From positions 1 to 47,158 of IMG/VR virus record IMGVR_UViG_3300028197_000025: 47,158 nucleotides of DNA; one strand, 5' to 3'. Below, piece after piece: positions 39,870 to 46,703 of the stretch. The position numbers and the translations under genes are program-made. Source of the DNA: a virus. The notes under the pieces were generated by a model that was not told the DNA's origin, made no database searches, and saw only the letters and a program-made list of their open reading frames with translations. Each line of letters starts with the position of its first letter. Positions within the stretch are counted from its first letter, which is position 1.

Positions 39870-40462
39870 TGGTGATCTAATACTTTTTCCTTTAACGTAT
39901 GCTTATATTTAACAGTATCCACAGTTATGAATGACGAATACTTTATGACGGTTCTCCTTACATCACTCCAGACTATAGTCTCAGTAATCTTATTGTCAAA
40001 CTGTGGTATGAAATTTAAAATTTGATTTAAAATAACAAAAGTTTCCATGGAAATTTGTTTTCCCAAAAGAAACTTTATTAATGGTGGGTGAGTCTCTATG
40101 ATCTTGAATAGTTGATCAAACTCATTTACCTGTTGTAATAAAAAATCTACATCCTCACTAAAGTTATAGTGAAGACTCTCCATGCGTTTCTTCCATGCTC
40201 TGTAGTTATCATCACCATCTGCCCTAACCATCTTACCAATCCATCCAGATGAATCAGCAATAAAGTTTGCTACAAAGTAGGGAAGAATTTCTGCATCCTT
40301 CTTACGATTGGTAAGTTTTTTAAAGAAGTAACGATCTTTTCTTTTTTCAAAGTTAGTTTCTGTTACTCTAGTTTTGCCGTTGAATTTGAAATAATCATAA
40401 CTATCGGTCGTGAAGTGTAACTTCAGTGCGATATACATTCTATAAGATTCAAATGCGGTCAT
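39845..40462 (-). CDS. 59: gp59-like loader of the replicative helicase
   Basis: 205 residues (T4: 217). TAFESYRMYIALKLHFTTDS YDYFKF at the start is the family signature; two helical domains follow. gp59 binds forked DNA and gp32 and loads gp41. ATGA overlap with gp33 and DUF1825 indicates one replication transcript. Confidence 0.88.
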   Translation of the reverse strand: MTAFESYRMYIALKLHFTTDSYDYFKFNGKTRVTETNFEKRKDRYFFKKLTNRKKDAEILPYFVANFIADSSGWIGKMVRADGDDNYRAWKKRMESLHYNFSEDVDFLLQQVNEFDQLFKIIETHPPLIKFLLGKQISMETFVILNQILNFIPQFDNKITETIVWSDVRRTVIKYSSFITVDTVKYKHTLKEKVLDHQCLSLIQK

Positions 40463-40722
40463 AAAATAAGTCGTGCCTTAGAAGACTTCTTCATGTAGTT
40501 GAGACGTTGAGCATCATACTTTAATTTTTCTTTCAATGGTTTTGAAATTAATTTAGAAACAGTTTCAACTTCAATATTATTTTCGGCACAGAAATGAATA
40601 ATACATTCAATGTAATTCATTGTGCCGTGACTAATAGTCATTAAGTTTTCAATTTCCATAGAAAACTTTGCAGCAGTCATAAATTTCTTTTCTAAAATGT
40701 CATTAAGGTTCTCCTTAGACAT
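40459..40722 (-). CDS. 33: gp33-like late transcription co-activator
   Basis: 87 residues from MSKENLNDILEKKFMTAAKF. The ATG at 40722 is chosen over one 42 bases upstream because AGGAG precedes it and the overlap with the nuclease gene is small. The helical core NYIECIIHFCAENNIEVETV and the C-terminal LKYDAQRLNYMKKSSKARLI match cyanophage gp33. T4 gp33 bridges RNA polymerase flap and sliding clamp to activate late promoters such as those at 19980 and 10840. Confidence 0.82.
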   Translation of the reverse strand: MSKENLNDILEKKFMTAAKFSMEIENLMTISHGTMNYIECIIHFCAENNIEVETVSKLISKPLKEKLKYDAQRLNYMKKSSKARLIL

Positions 40723-41407
40723 TGGCAAATTTCGCTCCTTTATGATAGTTAATAAACTCATCAATGTACTGCTCCAATAATTTCATATAGTACATTTTAT
40801 CATACTTTTCAAATAATTGCACTTCTCCATCTTCACATGCTTGAATAATAACAAGTTTCTCCACTTCAATCCCCGTAAGATCGTAATAGAGAGCACCATA
40901 AGCAGCGCATTGAACAAAATAATGCTCAATCCACTTCTCGGGTTTTTGTTTCCGTGAAGTTTTAAAGTCTACAATTGCCAGCTCACCTTTATATTCTGCG
41001 ATACAATCAACGCGACCAGCGAGACCAAAATATTCACTATAGAGGGGAGCTTCTAGAGCATGTATATTATTTATGTCACTAAAATAAGGAAGAGAATTCT
41101 GAAACAATTGATATGGTTTACTAATCTCTTCCATGAGATCTTTTGGTTTCACCTCAAGATTATTGAAGTGATCTTCCGCATATGCATGATACTTAGTACC
41201 ACGAGTCGTACCTTGTTTAGAAATACGATCTGCTTCAACAGCACCAACACGTTTACGCCATTCTGCAATACTCTTGCGAGATTTCATTGACGTGATTGAT
41301 GTAATAGACGGTAGTTTCCTACCACTAGGGGTACGATAATAACGTACTCCATTTACTGTGGTAGGTTGAGCGAGTTCACTTAAGGAATTACCAACATGAT
41401 TAAACAT
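40715..41407 (-). CDS. PD-(D/E)XK exonuclease (RecB/Cas4-like)
   Basis: 230 residues. GLAGRVDCIAEYKGELAIVD then FKTSRKQKP shows D, D and K of the RecB-type nuclease motif, with HYFVQCAAYGALYYDLTG as the following QxxxY motif. No Fe-S cysteine cluster is evident. It lies between phoH and gp33 as in cyanophages and may degrade host DNA or process ends. Confidence 0.87.
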   Translation of the reverse strand: MFNHVGNSLSELAQPTTVNGVRYYRTPSGRKLPSITSITSMKSRKSIAEWRKRVGAVEADRISKQGTTRGTKYHAYAEDHFNNLEVKPKDLMEEISKPYQLFQNSLPYFSDINNIHALEAPLYSEYFGLAGRVDCIAEYKGELAIVDFKTSRKQKPEKWIEHYFVQCAAYGALYYDLTGIEVEKLVIIQACEDGEVQLFEKYDKMYYMKLLEQYIDEFINYHKGAKFANV

Positions 41408-41408
41408 A

Positions 41409-42158
41409 CTAAAGACCGAGATTCATTTTACTAACAAGGTAAGATTTTACAAGTCCTGAACGGACAATATCATCAACACCAAACTCAATGGAACTAAACT
41501 CATCCATGTTCTCAAGGATTTTCATAAAGTCAATGATGCCATTCTTCTCATACTGTTTCACAAGGTCAGTCTGTACAACATCACCACAGAACATAATCTT
41601 AGAATTCTCACCAACACGAGTCATGATTGAATCAAGTTCATGGAAGTTCAGGTTCTGTGCTTCATCAATCAGAAGGATAGCATTATCAAACGTAGTGCCA
41701 CGAATAAATGATGTAGACCAAAAACTTACAGTTCCCTGTGCTTTAAGGTTAGTATACAAGAGGTCAAATGAATTATCATCTGGCATCTTAAACATATACT
41801 TTACCATATTCTTATAAGGAATCTGATACAGTGAAGATTTGTCTTCATGATCTCCAGGAAGGAATCCGATTTCTCTAGTTGGTACTAAAGAACGAACAAT
41901 ATAGATTTTTTCATAAGGAGTATTTTCATTTAAAACATCTCTCAGTGCTAAGTACAATGCGACAAATGTCTTACCTGTACCAGCAGCACCATAAGCAAAG
42001 ATGTTTAGATCTGTCCCATAATCATTAAAGAATCTTTCTTGATTCTCAGTAAGAGGTTCAATTGTCTTAAGATACTCTTGATTAATAGGTTTTTTTCGTT
42101 TCATCTGTTTGATAGTCATACCAGATGTAACTGGAGCAGAATTTCTTTTTCTTGGCAT
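41409..42158 (-). CDS. phoH: PhoH-like ATPase
   Basis: 249 residues. Walker A GAAGTGKT (about 57-64), Walker B AILLIDEAQN (about 163-172), IYIVRSLVPTREIGFLPGDH and IMFCGDVVQTDL are the PhoH core. Basic N-terminus (MPRKRNSAPV). PhoH resembles the N-terminal half of superfamily 1 helicases. It is nearly universal in marine cyanophages and is part of the host phosphate-starvation regulon in some bacteria, but its phage role is unknown. Confidence 0.93.
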   Translation of the reverse strand: MPRKRNSAPVTSGMTIKQMKRKKPINQEYLKTIEPLTENQERFFNDYGTDLNIFAYGAAGTGKTFVALYLALRDVLNENTPYEKIYIVRSLVPTREIGFLPGDHEDKSSLYQIPYKNMVKYMFKMPDDNSFDLLYTNLKAQGTVSFWSTSFIRGTTFDNAILLIDEAQNLNFHELDSIMTRVGENSKIMFCGDVVQTDLVKQYEKNGIIDFMKILENMDEFSSIEFGVDDIVRSGLVKSYLVSKMNLGL

Positions 42159-42164
42159 TTTCTA

Positions 42165-42398
42165 TCAAGTATAACGGGATAAGTTAGCACCGGGGTGACG
42201 CTTCTGTACTTTTTGCATCACTTCTTTGAATCCTTGAGATTGTTTAGGTTCCCCATATATTGTACCACCAAATGTCGCTTGTGACCAGTCTTTATCCCAG
42301 TCAGGATTATCCTTCCTCCACTGTTCGTATTCCGAAATAGACATCTGAATCTCAAGTTGATCTCCGTTTTTCAAATTCTTTACATTGTATGTGGGCAT
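42165..42398 (-). CDS. small conserved hypothetical protein
   Basis: 77 residues. MPTYNVKNLKNGDQLEIQMS looks like the start of an FmdB-type domain, without the zinc cysteines. YEQWRKDNPDWDKDWSQATF and HPGANLSRYT follow. Its place next to phoH fits cyanophage order. Function unknown. Confidence 0.72.
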   Translation of the reverse strand: MPTYNVKNLKNGDQLEIQMSISEYEQWRKDNPDWDKDWSQATFGGTIYGEPKQSQGFKEVMQKVQKRHPGANLSRYT

Positions 42399-42426
42399 AA
42401 AAAAATAGTAATTTTAAGTATCTATA

Positions 42427-42954
42427 TCAAACCCAGTCAGGTTTGCGGGATGGGTCACGAAGATAATTAGATGCAACCCAAGGTTTGCTGCTAATGTACA
42501 TTTTGTAAGCAGTAATAGTATCAATGCTTGTGTCAAGTTTAAACTCATCAGGCATAGCGCGAACAAAGGGGGTTGTGTGCTTCCCTGAGCGTCCTTGTGG
42601 ATCTGCAGTAGGAAGTATCTTCTTTGCTGCTAGAAGGGTCTTCTGGCAGGTGTGGACCTTGCCGTAGCGAGCAGTGTATTCATTGCACATAGCAAGTCCA
42701 TGAGCAAGTAACCACTGCCAGTTTAGCACAAAATTATTTGCCCAGATAGTACAAGGATGATTACGAAAAGCACCCTTCTCAGTAGCATAGGGAGTACCGT
42801 CTGCTTTGGGAAGAGTGCCGAAACCATGACCCCATTTGTCAGAGCACACAATGGATAGCATCTGACAGGTTTCTAGGGGCATCTTGACGATGTGCTTGTC
42901 AGGAAGAACAACAGCAGATTTCCATGGACTAGGGTCAGTTACAAAGATGTTCAT
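42427..42954 (-). CDS. conserved phage protein with DKHIVKM motif
   Basis: 175 residues: MNIFVTDPSPWKSAVVLPDK then HIVKMPLETCQMLSIVCSDK, and later RNHPCTIWANNFVLNWQWLL. The motif recurs in T4-like cyanophages in proteins of unassigned function. Conserved Asp, His, Lys and Trp suggest an enzyme or nucleic-acid-binding protein, but no reaction can be named. Four-base overlap with the membrane-protein gene. Confidence 0.75.
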   Translation of the reverse strand: MNIFVTDPSPWKSAVVLPDKHIVKMPLETCQMLSIVCSDKWGHGFGTLPKADGTPYATEKGAFRNHPCTIWANNFVLNWQWLLAHGLAMCNEYTARYGKVHTCQKTLLAAKKILPTADPQGRSGKHTTPFVRAMPDEFKLDTSIDTITAYKMYISSKPWVASNYLRDPSRKPDWV

Positions 42955-43160
42955 AGTAACTTAGATAACGAAATGAAGAGTAGGAATGCTAACATTATAA
43001 CCACATCCCATGATTTTGTCCTTATAAAGTAAGGAATTGAAATAAGATCCGCAACGAAGTGAGCGCCCACACCAACTAATACATTTACATGAAGGACAAT
43101 GAAGTAGGCAACAATGACGAGCGCACTACCTATGACCCTTAGACGAATTACATTTACCAT
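42951..43160 (-). CDS. small membrane protein
   Basis: 69 residues, two or three transmembrane helices (VIGSALVIVAYFIVLHVNVL, VVIMLAFLLFISLSKLL). Starts within the end of thyX (7-base overlap). Unknown function. Confidence 0.7.
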   Translation of the reverse strand: MVNVIRLRVIGSALVIVAYFIVLHVNVLVGVGAHFVADLISIPYFIRTKSWDVVIMLAFLLFISLSKLL

Positions 43161-43786
43161 TCAAGTGCTTCTGATACTGCGGGGAACTGTTCTTTAAAAA
43201 TATCACGGACACCTTCAGCAACAATCATATGTTCCTTCTGAGTGCCATTGGCGGTCCTTAGATCAATATAATGCACCCATGAACGAACTGAGCCTGTCAT
43301 GTAGATTTTGGTGGGCGTACATAATGGAAGCACCATTCTTGCACACTCTTTTGCCACTCCACGTTCAAGCATCTGCTGGTATAATGCCATTGCTGAATCA
43401 AATAATGTTGTCATTTGGATTTCCATATTTTGGACATCAAATGCATCCAGATCATCAATGGAATTCTGACGATTCTTGGTGTCCTGTCTACGGAGTTCTG
43501 GTAGGGGGATCTTCGGTCCGAGTAAGGAACTATCAGCATAACGTTGGGAAAATTCTTGGAAAGTAAATGAACGGTGCCTTAGGATCTGAGCTGCGATTGC
43601 TCTAGTCGTTTCAATTTCAACAGTCATATATGCCTGCTCAAAGATACTCCAGTGTTGATGCTTAATACAATACTTCAGAAGACCACTGAACTTCTCATTA
43701 TCCTGGTTGTTGGGGTTAGACACACGAGCACAGTATGCCATGTGCTTTTCGGCATCTGGGGTAACGGAGACAATCTTAACGGTCAT
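43154..43786 (-). CDS. thyX: flavin-dependent thymidylate synthase
   Basis: 210 residues. RHRSFTFQEFSQRY is the ThyX signature RHRxxSxxxxSxR with one change at the first Ser position (F-T after RHRS). NTPT-like GTPTKIYMTGSVRSWVHYID and HIDLR-type RTANGTQKE segments bind dUMP and FAD. A GTG 15 bases upstream is possible, but ATG at 43786 is the natural start. ThyX makes dTMP from dUMP with FADH2 and methylene-tetrahydrofolate, supporting phage DNA synthesis. Confidence 0.94.
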   Translation of the reverse strand: MTVKIVSVTPDAEKHMAYCARVSNPNNQDNEKFSGLLKYCIKHQHWSIFEQAYMTVEIETTRAIAAQILRHRSFTFQEFSQRYADSSLLGPKIPLPELRRQDTKNRQNSIDDLDAFDVQNMEIQMTTLFDSAMALYQQMLERGVAKECARMVLPLCTPTKIYMTGSVRSWVHYIDLRTANGTQKEHMIVAEGVRDIFKEQFPAVSEALEW

Positions 43787-43821
43787 TCTATGATGAAACA
43801 CTATGGAGTTATTTTAGCAAT

Positions 43822-43846
43822 AAAAAAGGAGGGCGTCAAGCCCTCC
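43822..43846 (-). terminator. intrinsic terminator upstream of thyX
   Basis: GGAGGGC-TTGAC-GCCCTCC (43846-43828) followed by six Ts on the minus strand; it ends the 43855-44007 gene 9 bases after its stop. Confidence 0.88.
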
Positions 43847-43854
43847 TCCACAAA

Positions 43855-44007
43855 TCAATCTGGATAACCGTCATCGTCATCCCCTACTTTATAATTATCT
43901 GTACTTTTATACAGATCTATATCTGAATATATTTCGCTTTCCAACGCATCTACAAGTAACTTTAAATTCGTAAGTATTAACTTTAGCCTATCCCTATCTA
44001 CCTGCAT
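43855..44007 (-). CDS. small helical hypothetical protein
   Basis: 50 residues: MQVDRDRLKLILTNLKLLVD, then ALESEIYSDIDLYKSTDNYK and an acidic end (GDDDDGYPD). GGAGG lies 5 bases before ATG, an ideal ribosome binding site. Bracketed by terminators on both sides, so probably a single-gene unit. I recall similar short leucine-rich proteins from cyanophages. Function unknown. Confidence 0.72.
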   Translation of the reverse strand: MQVDRDRLKLILTNLKLLVDALESEIYSDIDLYKSTDNYKVGDDDDGYPD

Positions 44008-44021
44008 GATACCTCCATAAT

Positions 44022-44046
44022 AAAAAAAGGAGGGTTACCCCCCTCC
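44022..44046 (-). terminator. GC-rich hairpin with T-run (terminator or 5' stem)
   Basis: GGAGGG...CCCTCC (44046-44029) followed by TTTTTTT on the minus strand. It lies between the late-type box at 44051-44058 and the 44007 start, so it could end the DUF4278 transcript or cap the 5' end of the next mRNA. Confidence 0.75.
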
Positions 44047-44050
44047 CGAT

Positions 44051-44058
44051 TATTTATA
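44051..44058 (-). promoter_or_regulatory. T4-type late promoter
   Basis: Minus strand TATAAATA, exact match, directly upstream of the hairpin at 44046. A transcript starting about 6 bases downstream would begin with the hairpin, then the GGAGG site and ATG at 44007. Confidence 0.55.
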
Positions 44059-44069
44059 CTACTGTAATA

Positions 44070-44237
44070 TCACTTACTGTAGGTGCGTCCACGATAACAA
44101 AATGTGCCGTGGGTTTGCTTACTCTCTACACAACGTGTGTCATACTCAACACCACGATATGAGGTGTGAAGAACTTGTGCGTCGTGAAGTGCAGATACTT
44201 TATTGATCTGCTTCTTGATCATGTTTAGTGTGTTCAT
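44070..44237 (-). CDS. DUF4278-like small protein
   Basis: 55 residues. HTSYRGVEYD and later FCYRGRTYS carry the paired YRG motifs of the cyanobacterial DUF4278 family. A basic N-terminal helix (MNTLNMIKKQINKVSAL) precedes them. AGGAG lies 9 bases before ATG. The family is cyanobacterial, so a host-derived origin is likely. Function is unknown. Confidence 0.75.
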   Translation of the reverse strand: MNTLNMIKKQINKVSALHDAQVLHTSYRGVEYDTRCVESKQTHGTFCYRGRTYSK

Positions 44238-44280
44238 TTAATTTACTCCTGAAAGTTAGGGTTTTTAATTCCCCGTTCCT

Positions 44281-44445
44281 TCAGTCGTGTGCGTCCCATG
44301 GATAGCATTCAGGGGTTGATTCCTTCATGACCTCAATCAATTCTACCTTATATTGGGTAGGAATATTCTCATTTGCTTTCATCCGAATCATAATTGAATC
44401 GGCTTGAGTACATGTGAGTGATGAATAGAATAATATTTCTAACAT
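44281..44445 (-). CDS. small protein controlled by a glutamine-II riboswitch
   Basis: 54 residues: MLEILFYSSLTCTQADSIMI, then RMKANENIPTQYKVELIEVM and PECYPWDAHD. The start is hydrophobic, like a weak signal or membrane segment, and two cysteines may pair. I recall the MLxxLFYSxLTCxxA pattern in other cyanophages. Its leader is the predicted glutamine-sensing RNA, so its dose probably follows nitrogen status. By analogy with host glutamine-synthetase inactivating factors it might act on nitrogen metabolism, but no sequence similarity supports that. Confidence 0.78.
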   Translation of the reverse strand: MLEILFYSSLTCTQADSIMIRMKANENIPTQYKVELIEVMKESTPECYPWDAHD

Positions 44446-44446
44446 A

Positions 44447-44501
44447 GGATGAACGGCTCCGTTCCGCGACTTACTTGCGTCCTCCTTGCGGGGGATGAAC
44501 G
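44447..44501 (-). ncRNA. glutamine-II riboswitch (Downstream-peptide motif)
   Basis: The minus strand reads CGTTCATCC (44501-44493), a GCAA-capped C/G stem, GGACGCAAGTAAGTCGCGG, then GAACG. 5' CGTTC pairs with GAACG (44464-44460) as P1 and GAC...GTC suggests the internal pairing. This fits the Downstream-peptide RNA of cyanobacteria and marine metagenomes, which binds glutamine. A second CGTTCATCC (44455-44447) follows and can instead pair with GAACG, enclosing the ribosome binding site GGAG. ATG is one base further. Confidence 0.78.
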
Positions 44502-44510
44502 TATGGTAAC

Positions 44511-44539
44511 AGTGTACATCACTATTTAGTATATGTCAA
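44511..44539 (-). promoter_or_regulatory. sigma70-like promoter for the riboswitch transcript
   Basis: TTGACA (44534-44539), 17 bases, TACACT (44511-44516). Transcription would start about 7 bases on, just before the aptamer. The spacer has CTAAATAGTG as in the gp32 promoter. Confidence 0.7.
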
Positions 44540-44558
44540 CTGTATAATGTAATACACT

Positions 44559-44756
44559 TTAATATTTTCTTAAAGTTTTAAGATGTTCTAAGATATTATC
44601 ACGTACCCACATAAGTTCATGATAGCATTGTTGGTTATGAGCACACTGACGCAGTGCAGGATCTGGTTTCAATACACTCTCAATAAACAAATCTAGACCA
44701 CGATTCCACTTTACTTCTTGAGATTCGCCGTCATCAATAACATACTGATCTTTCAT
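44559..44756 (-). CDS. small hypothetical protein
   Basis: 65 residues: MKDQYVIDDGESQEVKWNRG, then LDLFIESVLKPDPALRQCAH and helical end. QCAHNQQCYH might hold a metal through Cys and His but is too little to say. One-base overlap with the glutaredoxin-like gene. Confidence 0.68.
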   Translation of the reverse strand: MKDQYVIDDGESQEVKWNRGLDLFIESVLKPDPALRQCAHNQQCYHELMWVRDNILEHLKTLRKY

Positions 44757-44989
44757 TAAATCATTCCTCGCTCTTTCATGTAGTGTAATGTTTCTTTCAA
44801 ATCACCAATGTGCCTAGCACCGATGGCAACTTGAGGATATGTAGCTTCGTATCCAAACTCTTGTTCAAATGAACGTTGAGTAAAGTGTTCGTTTAATCTA
44901 TATTCTAAAAACTCTCCTCCCAGAGAATTGAATAGTGATGTGAGTCTTTCGCATTCTTGACTACCGTTAGTATAAACGACCGATGTCAT
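44756..44989 (-). CDS. glutaredoxin-like protein lacking a CxxC motif
   Basis: 77 residues. VVYTNGSQECERLTSLFNSL has the thioredoxin-fold start with only one Cys in the place of CPYC. ATYPQVAIGARHIGDLKE has the TxPxVFI(G)-like cis-Pro strand and GG(Y/F)DDL-like end. It may work as a monothiol glutaredoxin or a non-redox variant. In T4 the analogue NrdC serves ribonucleotide reductase. ATGA overlap with the oxygenase gene. Confidence 0.78.
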   Translation of the reverse strand: MTSVVYTNGSQECERLTSLFNSLGGEFLEYRLNEHFTQRSFEQEFGYEATYPQVAIGARHIGDLKETLHYMKERGMI

Positions 44990-45663
44990 AGATCTGCCCC
45001 ATACCTAATAATATCATTCATCACTTGTGAAATGATAAATGTTGGATCAGATTGAGAGCATTCTACTGTGTCATGAGGTGCTGGTGGTGGTGGTAAAAAT
45101 CGCTTAGCTCTTCCAAGATCAGAGTACATTTGTCTTCGTCTAGAGTTTTTAATTTTGCTTTCAGTCCAAAAAACTGCTGCCGCCCTCGTTCCTTTAGTAA
45201 CCTCACATACCATATGAGACATCCCGCACGGATATGTAACCATAGACCCTGCATTTAGTTTAAATTTTTTTGAGCGACCATCAATGAATATTGAAAGTTC
45301 ACCTCCCGAATATTTATCTGGATCACTTAAAAATAAAGTGCTGCTATATTCACCCAGATCAGGTGAATCAAAATGTGGTTTATAGAATCCACCTAGATTA
45401 GTTCTGGAAAATAAAATAGGACCCGACTGATTTGGCACTGTATAGTCTGCAAAATCTACACACCTATCAATAGCAGTATACAAGATTTTACTTGCCTCTA
45501 AGTATTCATCACATTTTGAAGATAACTCAATATTTTTTTTAGTTTTACCACTAGAAGAAATCATGGTTTTGGTTCCATCATTCCAATTATCTGTAGATCC
45601 TAGGATATCTCTAATGGCAAGTAACTCTTCGCTATTAAGTACTTGCTGAATTAAGTAACTCAT
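44986..45663 (-). CDS. 2OG-Fe(II) oxygenase (PiuC/PKHX-type)
   Basis: 225 residues. H97-F-D99 in YKPHFDSPD, H150 in GMSHMVCEV and R160 in KGTRAAAVFW are the metal and cosubstrate residues; STLFLSDPDKYSGGELSIFI is the core of the PKHD-type hydroxylase family (PiuC/YbiX). Length matches that family (about 225). Proteins of this type occur in many cyanophages. The substrate is unknown. Confidence 0.92.
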   Translation of the reverse strand: MSYLIQQVLNSEELLAIRDILGSTDNWNDGTKTMISSSGKTKKNIELSSKCDEYLEASKILYTAIDRCVDFADYTVPNQSGPILFSRTNLGGFYKPHFDSPDLGEYSSTLFLSDPDKYSGGELSIFIDGRSKKFKLNAGSMVTYPCGMSHMVCEVTKGTRAAAVFWTESKIKNSRRRQMYSDLGRAKRFLPPPPAPHDTVECSQSDPTFIISQVMNDIIRYGADL

Positions 45664-45815
45664 TACTTTTCTGTATGATCGTATTCAATTACTATTTTTT
45701 TATGTTCCGTTGTTCTATCTGAACAATAAAAATATCTAACACTTTTGGCATTTAATAATTCACCAACTCTATTCACGAGGTTGTTAGCAATGTTTTGATT
45801 AGTTACGTTTGTCAT
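45663..45815 (-). CDS. small hypothetical protein
   Basis: 50 residues: MTNVTNQNIANNLVNRVGEL, then NAKSVRYFYCSDRTTEHKKI. Strand-helix pattern, TAATG overlap with the oxygenase gene and ATGA overlap with the 45812 gene. Not recognised. Confidence 0.65.
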   Translation of the reverse strand: MTNVTNQNIANNLVNRVGELLNAKSVRYFYCSDRTTEHKKIVIEYDHTEK

Positions 45816-46045
45816 AGATCAAGTTCAAGTTGTAGTTTAAGTTCTTCCTCTATTCTATTGTGCTCTGCCCACATATCAGCAACCATATCAACATTATGTC
45901 TTACTGGTTGAGGGATAGGAGTAGCATTTTGCCACTTATCAATCACTTCTTGTGTAGGGACAGCAATTCGGAATGGAGTATCATCTTTAATGAACTCTTT
46001 GTTCATATCAATGTATGTTTGAGGAGTGATCTCAATTTTTTTCAT
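45812..46045 (-). CDS. small acidic hypothetical protein
   Basis: 77 residues, MKKIEITPQTYIDMNKEFIK with a long C-terminal helix (HNRIEEELKLQLELDL). Part of the coupled chain from 46900 to 44559. Function is unknown. Confidence 0.68.
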   Translation of the reverse strand: MKKIEITPQTYIDMNKEFIKDDTPFRIAVPTQEVIDKWQNATPIPQPVRHNVDMVADMWAEHNRIEEELKLQLELDL

Positions 46046-46178
46046 TTTTCAACCAGCAAGGTTTACATAACGAATTTATATATCTTTTCTTGGACAGAAC
46101 ATAGCACCCAACTTGAGGACATTGGTTTGCTGGTGTCATTTTACCACATCCAACGCATTTTGTCTCCCACATCTTCAT
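46032..46178 (-). CDS. small zinc-ribbon-like protein
   Basis: 48 residues: MKMWETKCVGCGKMTPANQC, then PQVGCYVLSKKRYINSLCKP and CW. The CxxC...CxxxxC...CxxC cysteine pairs fit a zinc ribbon. It overlaps the 46045 gene by 14 bases. A regulatory or nucleic-acid role is plausible; no proof. Confidence 0.7.
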   Translation of the reverse strand: MKMWETKCVGCGKMTPANQCPQVGCYVLSKKRYINSLCKPCWLKNEKN

Positions 46179-46474
46179 AATGTTCTTTCTAACCTTTCTG
46201 TTGGTTGGTCAGGGAAGTCTCTTGGTCTACTGTCGGTTGCGTTGTCAGTCTTAGGAGAACCTTCATTCGCCTTCATAGTATGCTGATAGTTTGGTCTTGG
46301 GTATCTAATACGAAATGGATCAGGCATCCAGTATGTTACCTGCCATTCTTGCTCAGGACACAACTCAAGATGCTTCTCTACAGAATGAGAGAAACTACCC
46401 AGTTGAATGTACCCATCGTGACTCATGCATCTGCCATTGCCAGTGTCAACCAGGAATAGCATTTTACTACTCAT
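46175..46474 (-). CDS. hypothetical protein
   Basis: 99 residues. LFLVDTGNGRCMSHDGYIQL then EWQVTYWMPDPFRIRYPRPN is the ordered part, and the C-terminus (ATDSRPRDFPDQPTERLERT) is disordered. ATGA-type overlaps at both ends. Not recognised. Confidence 0.68.
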   Translation of the reverse strand: MSSKMLFLVDTGNGRCMSHDGYIQLGSFSHSVEKHLELCPEQEWQVTYWMPDPFRIRYPRPNYQHTMKANEGSPKTDNATDSRPRDFPDQPTERLERTL

Positions 46475-46602
46475 AGCACTTCTTGCTCTGGGTTGAGATT
46501 TTTGACAAACTGCACAGGATCTTTTTCAGACTTATGTACCCAATGATAGCGCATCATCTCAAAAATGGGATCCCATGTTGCGACACAGACATAATCAGTC
46601 AT
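46471..46602 (-). CDS. small hypothetical protein
   Basis: 43 residues: MTDYVCVATWDPIFEMMRYH, then WVHKSEKDPVQFVKNLNPEQ. The MTDYVCV start is repeated almost exactly at 46969 in the broken gene. Coupled by overlaps to both neighbours. Confidence 0.6.
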   Translation of the reverse strand: MTDYVCVATWDPIFEMMRYHWVHKSEKDPVQFVKNLNPEQEVL

Positions 46603-46703
46603 GTGTGTCTCGCAGCAAGTTCTTTGAGTTCCTTCACTGTCAACTTGTCTAACCTCTCTGTAAAGTGGTCCAACAGTAATTGTTTGTATTCTTTCTTAGT
46701 CAT
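46599..46703 (-). CDS. very small helical protein
   Basis: 34 residues: MTKKEYKQLLLDHFTERLDK, then LTVKELKELAARHT. One amphipathic helix pair. Start overlaps the preceding gene end and stop overlaps the next ATG, which supports translation. Not recognised. Confidence 0.55.
   Translation of the reverse strand: MTKKEYKQLLLDHFTERLDKLTVKELKELAARHT

Noticed and set aside
44238-44280. Possible extra RNA gene between the DUF4278 and riboswitch genes
   Set aside because: Only 43 bases with no cloverleaf or terminator; it is simply the leader with the AGGAG site.
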